Of a stretch of 64,000 bases of DNA, positions 41,749 through 53,454 are shown in pieces (the stretch's first letter is position 1; each line of letters begins with the position of its first letter). This DNA comes from Ganoderma boninense. Lineage: Eukaryota; Basidiomycota; Agaricomycetes; Polyporales; Polyporaceae. The stretch is from the NCBI GenBank assembly GCA_002900995.3, contig CM035304.1, forward strand, positions 5,038,134 to 5,102,133, written 5' to 3'. The notes beneath the pieces are model-generated. The model was given only the letters and a program-made list of their open reading frames with translations. It did not search any database and was not told where the DNA came from. Made by a program: the position numbers and the translations under genes.

Positions 41749-44700
41749 ATGGCTCCCTCTGCAGCCCCCGCTCCTAGTCCCGGTATCACTCCTCCTTCCG
41801 CCGCCAGACGCACTCCAAGCTCGACTGCAGAACGACCCGATAGGCAACGCGTCGAGGATCTCGAGGTGAGGCCGTACGTCATTGTGAGTGACTTGGGCAA
41901 GGGCAGCTTTGCGACAGTGTATCGCGGGTATCATGAGGTACGTTCCTCCATGCCCCCATCACTCAACCACCACCTTACCTCTCCATGTCGCTGCGCAGCA
42001 AACGCACCACCAAGTTGCGATCAAGACTGTGAGCAGAAGCGGGCTCAGCCCGAAGCTCTTTGACAACCTCCAGGGCGAGATCGACATCCTCAAGAGCCTC
42101 TCCCATCGCCATATAACCCGGCTGCTAGATGTGATAGTAAGTCTTGCCGTGCTTCATGTCCCGCGTGAAGTCACGAGCAGATTCTCATGCGAGCTTTGCT
42201 CCTGCAGCGCGCAGAGCGGAACATATACCTCATAATGGAGTTCTGTGCCGGCGGCGATCTCGCCAATTACATCAAGAAGCGGGGGCGCGTGGAAGGTCTC
42301 GAATACATTCCTTCCCCTGGTGCGGCTCCGACGTATTATCCACATCCGAAGTCGGGGGGGTTGGATGAGATTGTAGTGCGAAGCTTCCTTAGGCAATTAG
42401 GTACGTCCAACCATGCCTCCACGACCTCCTTCTGTGTAACGCGTGATTAGCCCGTGCTATCAAGTTCCTTCGGCAACGGAATCTCATCCATCGCGACATT
42501 AAGCCCCAGAATCTCCTGCTTAATCCTGCTGGCCCGGACGAGTATTCGAGGGGGCATCCTCTCGGCGTTCCTGTCCTCAAGGTCGCCGATTTCGGCTTCG
42601 CTCGCTTTCTTCCTCAGGCCATGATGGCGGAGACATTATGCGGCTCTCCGTAAGTAGCATTTTGACCAGTAGGAGTCGTTACTCTTCTCATGCATCGCAG
42701 GCTGTACATGGCCCCGGAAATTCTGAGCTATCAGAAGTATGACTCGAAAGCCGATCTCTGGTCCGTCGGTGCCGTTCTATACGAGATGGCCGTCGGGAAA
42801 CCCCCTTTTCGCGCACAGAACCACATCGAGCTCCTGAAGAAGATTGACAACTCGAAAGCTATCAAGTTTCCTGACGAAGACCCCGCCATGCACCAGCGCG
42901 CGCAAGCCAAGGGCGAGGAGCTCAAGACCGTCCCTCCTGACATTAAGATGCTCATCCGGAGTCTACTTAAGCGCGTCCCCGCCGAGCGTTCCAGTTTCGA
43001 GGAGTTTTTCACGAGCACGGCGATGGTGAAGTCCAAGTTCCCTCGACCGCGCGAGCCGACACCACCCCCGCCGGACTACGACGACGACGACCCAGATAAG
43101 ATACCTGAGCACTACAAGCATATACCGCCAGAGGTGCTGGATCCCAAGGCGATGATCCCGCCTGCAAAGATAAAGTTCACGCGGAGGGTATCTCATGGAG
43201 TCCCGGAGAGTGCTTTAGAGGACGGGTAAGTGTTTGGAAGTATGCGGTGTGTCTGAGGGTGCGTTTTAACGTTAGGGCAGATTCGCCGACAATGTGGCAG
43301 GGCCTTCTCGCCCGTTACCACTACACCCTCCACAGTTTAGCCCTGCCGCGAAGGCCAAGGCGCTGTCTCCCGACACCTCGCTCATTCCTGGCGAGACAGA
43401 AGAAGACGGCGCCCTGCGGCGGGAGTATGTCCTTGTTGGCGACAAGCAAGCTGTCGAAATCAACCGCGCTGTCGACGGTAAGTTTGTTTTCAAGAGCTTC
43501 AGGGAATGCGCTCACGCATGGCTCATCTGCAGAGATTACTGCTCGTCGGCGGCCATTGCGCGACCGCAAGCCGTCGCCCGCACCCGACGATTTGGTGAGC
43601 CCCGGGGCAGAATCCCCTCCGTACGACCTGCCAGTCCCGAACAACGCGAATACAACGTTTCCGCCACCCCCGAACGTCAACATGCCCCCGCTGTCATCGT
43701 CACCGTCCAGCTTGAGTGCGCGCGCAAACGGCAACGCTCTCACGCGAGCACTCAGCATCGCCACTGGCATTCTGCGCGGGTCGAAGCGGCGTCCGTCATC
43801 ATACCAGAGCGAGTTCACGCCGTCGTCGCCGCGCCGAATACAAACCTTTGGCGGTGCACGGGGCCATGGACTCGGACTGGAGCTGCAAGGCGCGCGCGAC
43901 GCGGAGGAGGACGAGCTGCTGACCACCCTCGAGGAGCTCGCACAGAAGACGGAGGTGCTGACGCACTGGGCAGACGAGATGTACGACTACGTCAAGGCGT
44001 TCCCGCAGAGTGAGTCCTACGGCATATCGTGTGGTCGATCCATGACCCCCCCCTTCTTTTATCTGCCACAATGACAAATGACATTGACTGATCGGCCGGA
44101 ACACCCGACAGAACCGCTCCCGGATCCGGCCAAGTTCTCGCGGCGAGAGGGAGAGACGGACCGCCTGGCGGCGCGGCGCAAGAACGCGGACATCCAGGCG
44201 GAGTACAACGCGATGACGTGCGTCGCGCTGTACATGCTCCTCATGTCGTTCTCGCAGAAGGGCATCGACAAGCTGCGCAACTTCCACGAGCACCTGCAGA
44301 TGCGCGACCCCGACGGGGAGCTCGAAGTCAGCGAGGGCTTTGACGAAGGTTCGTCGTCGTCTCATGCGTGTTTCGTCGTAATGCGCGTGCTAAAGTGGTC
44401 CGGGTCTGGGATGACAGCGTTGTCGTGGTTCAAGGATCATTTTATCAAGTGCCATGATCGTGCAGCTTTGGTTAAGACTTGGCTCCCGGCGCAATATACG
44501 GGTCCGCCGACGTTCTTGGACCAGCTGGTATACGACCGTGCTCTGCTTCTTGTGAGTGGTTTGCAACGCAGTACATGGCACTATCTGAATGTAAGAAATT
44601 GCAGAGCCGCACTGCTGCACGGAAAGAGCTGCTTGACCAGGCGAGCGCCCCAGACGAATGCGAGAAGCTGTATGAAGAGTCTCTTTGGTGCTTATATGCG

Positions 44701-45025
44701 CTTAGAGACGACCTTCTGCAGGCCGATAATCCATTCTTGGACGAAGACCGGAGTACGATCTCCATCTGTGCGTAGTTGTCCTTCATATATCCGTCTCGGA
44801 AGAGCTTCATGGACGGTGTCAATTGTAGGGATCAAGCGCACAAAGCTGCGCCTCGTCCGGTGTCGCATCCGCATGGGCATGACCGACCGCGAACGCCTCA
44901 AGGACGCACGTCGCGACGATAACCTAACCGACGTCCAGCGAATACCCGCGCCGTGGGACTTGGCTAACCCAGAAGGCGACGCGCCTCGGCAGGAACCTGA
45001 CCCCCAGACCCCCCAGCGATTCTGA
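41749..45025 (+). CDS. ATG1: Autophagy-initiating Ser/Thr kinase Atg1, 866 aa
   Basis: Eleven exons: 41749-41937, 41999-42136, 42208-42400, 42451-42649, 42701-43225, 43281-43477, 43533-44009, 44112-44348, 44466-44551, 44605-44767, 44829-45025; every phase fits. The kinase domain is at about 41-350, with [11 protein letters not shown], Lys72 (VAIK), HRDIKPQN (Asp189), ADFGFARFL (Asp220) and [12 protein letters not shown]. An insert of about 20 residues ([17 protein letters not shown]) precedes the C-lobe. The middle is disordered and contains [17 protein letters not shown], the conserved Atg1 segment with a Tyr-x-x-Val Atg8-interacting-type motif. The C-terminal MIT-like tandem ([39 protein letters not shown]) binds Atg13. 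It starts autophagosome formation downstream of TOR. Confidence 0.94.
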
Positions 45026-45553
45026 CCATCATCCGTTTTGTAGCATTTGTGATTGACCCACCAACATCCTCATCGCTAGATGTGCCGCGCATCGTGTGTA
45101 TACTATCACTATTGTAAGCCATTCGGGACCATGCCGCGACGACTATTTAACTCCACCCTCCACGCCTCCCTCATGTCCTTTTTCACACCTCCCGCCTGCC
45201 TATCTCCCTCTGTGATCGTGCTCCAAGGTTACACGCCCATGGTCGTCCTATCTCTTTTTCTGCACTGCATTTATCTGGTTTACTGCTCTCTCGGTCGCCT
45301 GTGTGTACATTGATATTTCATGGACAGTCGTGGATACTGGTCGCAGCTTTCGCGCCAATACTCATTGTTCTCCGTTCTTCAATCTCCCTCATTATGATAT
45401 CACCATCTGTACTAGTACCCACATTATACAGGCTCGTTTCACTGTACTTTTCCGTTCCCTGGTTTTCCCACTTAGGGCGCGGGACTGGGCGCGTATACAT
45501 TCATCCATTCTCTCCCCACCGACTCGACCTTTCTGGCCGTTGGTCTAATCGGC
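45026..45553. other. Intergenic region between convergent genes
   Basis: 3' sides of ATG1 (+) and the F-box gene (-). Pyrimidine-rich on the plus strand. Nothing recognised. Confidence 0.5.
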
Positions 45554-47801
45554 TCAGGTGAGTTCACTTAATAATATTACCAACAGCCACCGAAGCAACT
45601 GGTAGCTGATTTTTACAAACAAAGCAGTGACTTCCACTTCCAAGCACATTGTGCAGCACTCCTCAACAAACACCCCTCCACTCAGAACGACAATATACAG
45701 TACCGCCGTATCTGTGATTGCTGCGGCAGACGAACGCATCAGCACGCGGGCATCCCACGAAGCAACGTCGACCCCACTCACGCTCGACACCAGCAACACC
45801 GCGTCCTCAGCCACCATCACCGCCTCGAAGCGGTCCTCCCCCTCCGGCAGCGACGCGAGCCTCCTGGCCCTGTACGGCAGCGCCGTCCGCACCTCCTCCG
45901 TGAACATCCGCGTGGGCTTGAACACCGTCTGGTGACGCGCGACGTTGTCTGCGGCGCCGCGCACCAGCGCCCGCCGGATCGCGAGCTGGTTGAAGTCGAG
46001 TGTGAACACGACCCTCTCCGCGTGGTCGTTGCCCCACAGCGCGTACGTTGTGCCGTACACGTAGCAGACCCACACTGCAGACTGCCTCCCCGGCATGCTC
46101 ATGAGCCGCGAGCCCTCCGGGCCCCACTCGTCCCACGCGAACTCGCGGCGCACCGCGCCGGGCTCGAGCGAGCCGAGGGCGCGGAGGAGCGTCGACGCGG
46201 GCACGAGCGAGAGCACGCCGAGCGGGACGTTGCCCTCCATGACCCAGAGGGTGACGACGAAGAGCCGGTCCTCGTGCGACACGGAGAACGGGACGGGGAG
46301 CGCGGGGCTGGGGCGCCAGTACGGCGCGGGGTCGGAGCGGACGGACATGGCGACGACGATGAAGGTGTCGCTGAGGGTCGGATAGTGGAATTCGCAGACG
46401 TGGTCGACGTTTGCGAACTCGACGGGCGTGGCGGACGCGGTGGATTCGAGGTCGACGACGGCGAGGAGCGGGTTGTTGGGTCCTTCGATGACGTTGTCTT
46501 CGTCGAGTTCCAGCGCGGGTTGGATGGCGAGGAGGAGGTAGCGCGAGCTCAGGAACGCGAAGGAGGACAGTTCAGGTCCGGTGATGTGCTGATTGGACAA
46601 ACGTTAAGCTCAAGTCACCTGTGAATGCGGTGTGCAGAGTCCCATCCCGAAATGCTTACGAAAACCTCGGCGGGAGACCTTACAGACAGGCACACCGCGA
46701 CACGCAGATAAGGTCCGTGCAATGATACATGACCCGCACTGACACTGCGCTTACTACAGGGCCTAGCTGCCAAATCTTCAGACAGGATATGGCTATATGC
46801 GACGCCCCCCCTGTGCGACTCCATTCAAGCTGCTGTGCCACGCATACATCCAGGTGACAAAATTCACAGTAGGTTTAGAAGTATACCTCGATCTCTCGTT
46901 CGTATTTCCGAAGGTTTTGAACGCATATAGGGGCTGGAAGAAAGACGTACCAAGTGCAGCCTACCGGTCCTCCACTCCCAAATGAGGAGTTCCGAAGCGT
47001 CTTCTCCCTGGCTCGACATAAGGACACCGAGGTAACCTTCTGACGTCTGGATGGCATACGAGTAGCGACCGGGGCTGGGGTCGTACGTAACCATGCCCGC
47101 CTGGGGTCCAGCAGGGTGCGGCGCGCCGGTCGAAAGAGACTTGAGATGTATGCGCACCGTCAACTCGGGGCTGATGGGAATATATCACCCCGTACGTCAG
47201 CGCCGCTCGGGGGCATCTATCTACACACGCGAAGATATGTCGCTCACCGGTGCCAGAAGTGCTCTACGACGACGAGCAAATCCTGTGCAGGGTCCATCCC
47301 AAAATCGCGAATCTTGCAACCCACGTCGGGGATCGTCCACTCGGTCCCCGGGATGCCCCTAATCTTGGACGGGATCTGCTTGAAATGCAGCGTGCGGTCG
47401 CCCTGGGCCTGCGCGAGCACGTTGCCGTAGAGCTCCCAGACGCCGCCTTGGTGCATCCTCACATCGTCTTTCGCCGTCCACACGAGGTTTTCCCATGCGT
47501 CCTGGCGGGCGCGGAGGCTGGTGAGGCGTTCTGCGGGCGTGACGGAGCTGGGTGGCCCGTCGGTCATGCCCGCGACCGCGAGTTCGATTTTGTACTGGGC
47601 GCGGACGTCGTTATCGATGAGGGTCTTGAACGTGGTGTTGACCTAGAAGATCGAAGCCGCAAACGGCTCTCAATTTAACGTGCAATGGGTTAGTTGTATG
47701 CGTGCGAAGCTATTCACCTGACGGCAGCGGAGGAGGTCCCGGAAGTCGAGCTCGAGGAGGATAGCGGTGAGGAGTTCGGGTGGGAGATCGAGACGTTCCA
47801 T
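45554..47801 (-). CDS. F-box protein of a basidiomycete-expanded family, about 577 aa
   Basis: Exons 47801-47718, 47642-47248, 47170-46951 and 46588-45554 give consistent phases. The N-terminus is a clear F-box start (MERLDLPPELLTAILLELDF, DLLRCRQV, then VNTTFKTLIDND). The rest matches the style of large basidiomycete F-box families with a beta-propeller-like C-terminal part: VWELYGNVLAQ, LLIWEWRTGRLHL, SFAFLSSRYLLLAI, LLAVVDLES, CEFHYPTLSDTF, VYGTTYALWG. A substrate-receptor role in SCF ligases is inferred. The last intron would be about 360 bp, unusually long for this locus, so one further small exon between 46600 and 46940 may be missing. Confidence 0.75.
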
Positions 47802-48241
47802 GGCGACCAGCGAGGTAGAAGTGCTCGTGGAGTCAACTAAGGGGAGAATATGAAGATTTAGAGCGTTGAGAGTAGTCTTAGATGGAGGTGCCGCCCACTG
47901 CGCAGTGGTTACACCCAGTTCAGACTTGGAAAGAGCCAAACAAGTTGGCATCAGTCTTGAGCGTAAACCGTAGATCTGAGATCTGACGATGTCATAGACC
48001 CCGATCGAGACTCTGCTCAGTTGAGCCTCGCCTTTCGCCAACGCTGCCTCTCGAGTGCCGTCGTCGACGAGTCTCCACTCACCGCCCCCAGCTCATGCAC
48101 ACCGGATCCCTTGACTTTTCTCTGCGGATCCCAACTTAACGATCACCTCTTCAGTCGACCCGCTTTATCCCGCCGAGGCGCTCCGCACACATCTCACCGG
48201 TTCACAGCACTTCGCAAAACACTGCCAATCCCGTCTCCATC
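47802..48241. other. Divergent promoter region
   Basis: Between the starts of the F-box gene (-) and the HIG1 gene (+). No coding exon or repeat recognised. Confidence 0.5.
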
Positions 48242-48828
48242 ATGAGCACAGAACCCTATGGCGAGCATGAGATACTCTTGGACGCGAACGGGAACCCGAT
48301 AGAAACATGGGGAGGCAAATTCGAGCGCAAGTTCAAGGAGAACCCGTTCGTCCCTGTCCGTGCGTCGTCTCCTTCTTCTTCCCTCCTACGCCATTCTTAT
48401 TCCATTCCCTATCCTCACTCGTCCCTCGTGTCCCAGTCGCTGGCCTCACCACCGCCTCTCTCATCATCGCGGGCGCGAAGCTCCGCCGCCGCGACAGCAC
48501 CTCGCTCAACAACTGGCTCCGCGTGCGTGTCCTTATGCAGGGTCTCACCGTCGTCGCCGTCGTAGGCGGCTCCTGGTGGTATGGCCAGATGAAGCACCAG
48601 AAAGAGGCCGCCGCCCAGCTTGCGGCGGATGAACAGGACAGGCTCATTGAGCGCATCGCGTTCGAGAAGCGGCTGCAAGCGGCGGAGGAGGCCGACCGTC
48701 TGGAAAAGCTCGAGGAAGCGGCTTTTGTGAAGGACGCGGCTCAGCGAGGGAGTGGAGGAGGCGGCGGCGGTTGGCTGGGAGGATGGTGGGGGAGCAGGAA
48801 CGGGTCTGGGAAGGGCGCATCGGCATAG
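48242..48828 (+). CDS. RCF1: HIG1-domain mitochondrial protein, Rcf1-like respiratory supercomplex factor, 169 aa
   Basis: Two exons, 48242-48359 and 48437-48828, phase 1. The HIG1 domain is at about 25-85: WGGKFERKFKENPFVPV, LAGLTTASLIIAGAKLRRRD, WLRVRVLMQGLTVVAVVGGSW. It has two membrane helices and the RxRxxxQ element typical of Rcf1-type proteins. A charged coiled coil (EQDRLIERIAFEKRLQAAEE) and a Gly/Trp-rich tail follow. Yeast Rcf1 sits in the inner mitochondrial membrane and helps cytochrome oxidase associate in supercomplexes; the same role is inferred. Length is close to yeast Rcf1. Confidence 0.88.
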
Positions 48829-49168
48829 GAGGTCGAGGCTGCTTTTCATTTCCTCGGTTGCATTGGTATGTAGCCGTACAGTCCGCATATATGCTGCACT
48901 CTCCACTCATATTCTTCGTATCTCTGAATCTTCTACACGTTGTACAATATAGAGCGCATATAATCCCTTTAAGTCCTTGTCGGCACACCCAAGCATGCGT
49001 CTGCGTACACCTGCATTATCTAACCGCAAGCAAAACATCAATGGAATGCGCACCAACTAAACAAGGTATGATTTACCTTTGTCGCGCATGACGGGATGGG
49101 GGACTGTAGTCGATGAGTCTGGAAGGCCCTTGCCAGATTGAAAACTTCCACCCCCACCTCACACCTCA
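48829..49168. other. Intergenic region between convergent genes
   Basis: 3' regions of the HIG1 gene (+) and URM1 (-). Nothing recognised. Confidence 0.5.
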
Positions 49169-49604
49169 CTAGCCGCCATGCAATGTCGAGATGAAGACGA
49201 TCTCGTCATTGTCTTTCAGCTGGTAGTCACCCTCTCCCTCCAGTTCCCAGTCGGTGTCGTTAATCAGCACAAGCACACCCGGCCGTCTAACATCCGAGTT
49301 TCGTTTCAGCCTCCGTTTCACCGCACTCGAAACTCTAAGGAACGCCGACTGACACTGTCCCATTCTCGATAAATAGCTCCTCCCGCTCCTTCAAGAGATT
49401 GTCCCGCAGCCAAAAGAGGAGGGATGTAACATCCGCAGGCTTCTTGGGGAGTTCCGAGCCGTCCGTGGACGGAGGCGGCGAGGCGGAGGATGCAGATGCC
49501 GGCACGGAAACGAGCGCAGGGAGATCTATGCGGTGTGACCGTTGGTTGGAGAACAGGAGCTCGAGCCCGCCGCCGAACTCGATCTTCAAGGATATTGTCG
49601 ACAT
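49169..49604 (-). CDS. URM1: Ubiquitin-related modifier Urm1, 122 aa
   Basis: Two exons, 49604-49354 and 49286-49169, phase 2. The chain starts [18 protein letters not shown], has [20 protein letters not shown], then [17 protein letters not shown] and [19 protein letters not shown] with the free terminal Gly-Gly. Urm1 is activated by Uba4 as a thiocarboxylate. It donates sulfur for the 2-thiouridine of wobble U34 in tRNAs and can be attached to proteins. An insertion of about 20 Ser/Pro residues near 35-55 makes it longer than yeast Urm1 (99 aa). Confidence 0.93.
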
Positions 49605-49765
49605 GCGAAGTCAAGGTGCGGACGGGCAGGGGGACAAGCAGGACGAGCTGGAGGGTGGATCTTTCACACGAGGAGGTCAGTGGACAAGTCGATTATGGGC
49701 GCTTCGGAGCTGGAGAGCGCTGGTATGGCGAGACGTCATCGGAATTTGGAAGGTGTTACGTCGGA

Positions 49766-50125
49766 ATGCACGCTCATCAGGACCACTGGCAGCTTGCAGG
49801 GACTCCGAACTACAGCCTTCACCGCAATCCGGGGCGAGTAGCCCCCCTACCGCTTGCTGTCGCATTCCATAACCTTGCTCGTGCCAGTGGTGTGTCTCGT
49901 GTTCTTATCGTGTCCCGGGGGTTGAGGCGCGAGCGATTTGCTGATTTCATTGCCGATTTGACAAGATCGTCTTTCCATCCTCGAAGCGAAAAGCCGCCCC
50001 TTCTCACGATAGGTAGCATCGAAGACTTATTGAACGCGATTGTTCGCCACGGCGCCGTACTGCTGCCTCCAGGTTTCCGCCGCAATGTAACAGTCGTGCC
50101 GCAAGAAGCAAGAGACTTGGCATAA
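49766..50125 (+). CDS. Unrecognised open frame, possible short gene or exon, 119 aa
   Basis: ATG-initiated frame divergent from URM1. The middle has protein-like composition (VAFHNLARASGVSRVLIVSRG, FADFIADLTRS, LLTIGSIEDLLNAIVRHGAVLL), suggesting an alpha/beta fold. It may extend upstream, or continue in further exons that I could not define. I do not assign a family. Confidence 0.35.
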   Translation: MHAHQDHWQLAGTPNYSLHRNPGRVAPLPLAVAFHNLARASGVSRVLIVSRGLRRERFADFIADLTRSSFHPRSEKPPLLTIGSIEDLLNAIVRHGAVLLPPGFRRNVTVVPQEARDLA

Positions 50126-50617
50126 CCAACGCCGCTGCTGACGCTGAGGACCTGTTCCTCCCATTTCAATTTGTTCAATTCACTTCCGCGCCGTCGGTTG
50201 TGGCGTTTACTGGCGCTCGCGTCTGATGTCTGCCGCCGTCTCTCCTGAAAGCCACAAGCCGTGTTGGGGAGGCGGCGGCTGACAGCCGGTGGGAGGATTT
50301 CTGCACCGACCAAGTACTTGCGACACCGCTTGACCCTGCTTGACCCCACCCCTTCTTTCCTCGACGTGCGGGGAATCCTGATGCCGTTAATGCAAGTTTT
50401 CCAAGCATGAATCGCCGTTCTCCCGGCTCCTCCACTCTGCTGTCACTGCTATGCTTCTCGCGCTCTCGGAACATGTCACAAGCCTAATTGAATATTGCAC
50501 ACGGCGCGAGGCATCCAAACATATAATGGGGCTCATTCACGGCTGACCAGGGCCCCGCATTCGGACACGACTCTTCGCTTCATCCTCTTGCCTCGTGCGC
50601 CACTGGGTCTCCTCATC
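50126..50617. other. Intergenic region, peroxidase promoter
   Basis: No recognisable exon or repeat. Pyrimidine-rich near the start of the next gene. Confidence 0.45.
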
Positions 50618-51720
50618 ATGTTTCTCTGGATTGCGCTGAGGCGCATCGTCTACATTGTCACCTCCTCCGTGAAGGAGTTCCTCTATGTCGCCAGCCTGTA
50701 CATCTGGGACTTCATCCTCGTCGTCCTCAACCTCATCGTCCCCGACTTCGGGAACGGGAAAGTGATCAGCAACGGCCTGCCCGGACACGGCGGGCTCTGG
50801 CCGCAATATGTCGCGCCCCAGGCCGGAGACAGCAGGTCGCCTTGCCCAGGACTGAACACCCTCGCCAACCACGGTACGTTTCCTCATCTCCGCCATTCAT
50901 CGACACTCGTTCACTGACGCTCCTGCCTTCTGTTGGCAGGGATTCTCCCCCGTGATGGAAAGAACATCAAGTTCGCCGATCTGCCCGCGGCGATCCGTAA
51001 GACGTACAACATGTCGCACCCGTTCTCGATCCTCCTGCCCCGCCAGGCTGCGCAGCTCCTCAACCGCGACCCCGGCAGCGACTCGTTCGACCTCTCCGAC
51101 CTCTGCGTGCACAACATGATCGAGCACGACGCATCCTTCTGCCGTACGTCATCCGTTTTCCTCCAGCGCGTTCTGACGCGTTCTGACGCGATGTTCACCG
51201 GGTGCGGCGTGATGCAGGGAAAGATATCTACTACGACGTCACGCAAGCGTCGGCCGCGGCGCCCGTCGTGGACGGCCTGCTCGCGCTCGAGACGGAGACG
51301 CTCGCGGCAGCGGACATGTCCAACTTCCTCGGCAAGCGTCGCGTGCAGTGCCGCAAGGACAACCCGCAGTTCAGCCTCTCGCTCGGCCAGAAGTTCATCG
51401 GCAGCACAAAGTACGTCCCCATCCCTCCCCCCCTTCCCCTTCCCCCACATTCACTGGCGTGGCTGATCGCTATCGTCGTCGTGGACAGCGCGGCGTTCGT
51501 GCTGAAGGTGTTCGGGGGCGTCGTGGCGGACCTGCGCGCGTTCCTCGGCGAGGAGCGGCTGCCGGAGGGCTGGGAGCCGCGCACGCGCCACAGGATGGGG
51601 CTCACGATGACGGAGATCAACTTGAAGATCGCGCACGTCGAGCTCGGGGTGAAGGAGGAGGTCGACGGCACGATGGCGGCCCCGCGGGGACCGCTGGTGG
51701 CTGCGAAGAAGGCGGATTGA
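50618..51720 (+). CDS. Membrane-anchored heme-thiolate peroxidase (chloroperoxidase/peroxygenase family), 294 aa
   Basis: Four exons: 50618-50873, 50940-51143, 51218-51410, 51489-51720; phases fit. The proximal heme-thiolate motif Pro-Cys-Pro is present (SRSPCPGLNTLANHG, Cys76). It is followed by ILPRDGKNIKF and the distal acid motif Glu147-His148-Asp149 (NMIEHDASF), as in the short chloroperoxidase-type branch. The N-terminus has no cleavable signal. Residues 1-42 contain two hydrophobic stretches (MFLWIALRRIVYIV; FLYVASLYIWDFILVVLNLI), suggesting membrane attachment. These enzymes use hydrogen peroxide to halogenate or oxygenate organic substrates. Substrate and topology here are inferred. 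Confidence 0.9.
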
Positions 51721-52268
51721 TACGGTGCACGCGCTCAGACTTGCGGCTGTCGGCGCTTTGTGGTCATCGGCTACTGTGCTTGCTTGACAACGTTTGGGTT
51801 GGCCCTTGGATCCGTGTTGAATCACTATGGAATCAGTAGTGCTTGCTTGACGTTTTACGACTTTTCACAAAACTATCACTGTTGCATTTTTTTGCGTTCA
51901 CCACCTAGCTCTCCTTGTGTGGAATGATCACCCTTATGCTTTCCGTGCCCAGTTCGTGAGTGTTGTGTGATATCTACTGGGTCTGTCCGGTTCTGAAGAT
52001 CTGAAGGCTGGACTTGCAATGCGGAGACCGGTTAGCTCCCACTATAATTAAGTCGACTCTATTAGTCGGGTTAAGAGGGTAACACAGACGCCAACGATCA
52101 GTAAGGCGCTTTGATTGACGCCCAAGACTACGTTGAATTTTCAATTTTCCGACCATAACCACCTCCAGAGTCCATTCTTCCCGCCTCGACAGTCAACTGC
52201 AAGACCTCAAGGCCCAAGCGTTCTGTACTGTACATGTACTATTATTCTGAACTCCTAATTCTCTATCG
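51721..52268. other. Intergenic region
   Basis: AT-richer DNA between the 3' ends of the peroxidase gene and the next minus-strand gene. Nothing recognised. Confidence 0.45.
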
Positions 52269-53006
52269 TCATCCGTCAAGCATTTGGCATGGGGCTAGAG
52301 TTGAGAGCTTCCGCTTCCCACTGGCAGTCAACAGCCTGTCGGTCTCTATGTCCCAGTTCGAGCTCTCAATACAATCTCTAGTTGAACACAGCGACGCAAG
52401 TTCCGGATCGTCTCCTTTCTTTATGGAGAAACAGAGGCATTCGACAGGAGGATCAGTGAGGGATGCGGAGACAGTGGGCAGTGGCCTGCAGTGGCATGGA
52501 GTCTCCCGCGGACCGCAGACAAAGACGCTGTTGTCTCGTTGGTAAGTGCGATAATTGGTCAGATGCACGGGACCCGTAGGATTGGCCCATCCGAACCATG
52601 CGATCGCTGCGTCGAAGGAAAATGGTTCAACATGGATAGGACGTAATAACCAAATGCTGGAAGGTCGAGTCCTGCGCAAGGCGGTCTGGGGGTTGGGGGG
52701 AAGAAAGTATTGGCCATCACAGCGTGCATCAAAACTTCCCGCAGGATGTGATATCCTCGCGGAATCCTCGTGGGGTCCTTTGTGGCATGCACAAAGAGCG
52801 ATGTGCCCTCGAGCGCCCTGCCATGCAAGACCCAATGGCGACTTCACAAATATGTTGCGACCAGCGGTATCTGGGGAGGTACACCGTGCATTAGTTGATT
52901 CGTTCGGATGTGTGGCTTCCTACTCTGTGTGGTTGAGACCGGCCAGAAGATGGTCGGGCTCAAGCGGTGCCTTCTTCGGAACGATTTTGCCGGTGAAATA
53001 AGTCAT
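52269..53006 (-). CDS. Unrecognised two-exon gene, about 222 aa
   Basis: Proposed exons 53006-52940 and 52870-52269, phase 1, 69 bp intron (donor GTCTCA, which is weak). The product begins MTYFTGKIVPKKAPLEPDHLL, continues NIFVKSPLGLAWQGARGH and holds a Cys/His-rich middle (LCACHKGPHED; FDARCDGQYFLPP). Later segments are WFGWANPTGPVHLTNYRTY and CFSIKKGDDPELASLCS. No domain is recognised. The long exon is open for 200 codons on a strand without an overlapping conserved gene, which argues for reality, but the intron is tentative. Confidence 0.42.
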
Positions 53007-53290
53007 TGTCCTGAGTATTAGCCATTCGAATATTAATCAAGTCCCATGAAGGAAGGAGTTGAACATTTGGATCGAATATTGGCAGTTATGTTTACCTCCC
53101 AATTTGCAAGTGATCGAGCGGACCCTCTGATCAACCTCCTGGCCGGGCTGCGGTAGCCTCGAGGGCAGGACGAGAACAATGAAGGACGTGTGGGATAAAG
53201 CTGTCAGGCTATTGTCCGCCTCGCAACGTGGCCAAACGGACCTCCGAAGGTGCGATTGGTTGGCGGAGCGGACGTGGCCAAGGTCGCCGC

Positions 53291-53369
53291 CGGCCAACGA
53301 ACAAAGGAATGCTTAGCGCCCGACTGCACCGCGTGCCCAAATTAAGCAGGAGTCGATGTTGAAGTTGAA
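53291..53369 (+). promoter_or_regulatory. Conserved FunK1 upstream block, copy 5
   Basis: Diverged version: GAACAAAGGAATGCTTAGCG, CCCAAATTAAG, AGGAGTCGATGTTGAA. A TATATAAA motif at 53437-53444 lies 18 bp before ATG 53455. Confidence 0.5.
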
Positions 53370-53454
53370 CATCGACCTTGGCCACCTCCCCCACCTCGCC
53401 TCCGCGTCCAGCCACCCCCGCAGCACCTCAAGGACGTATATAAAGCCCGCAAGT

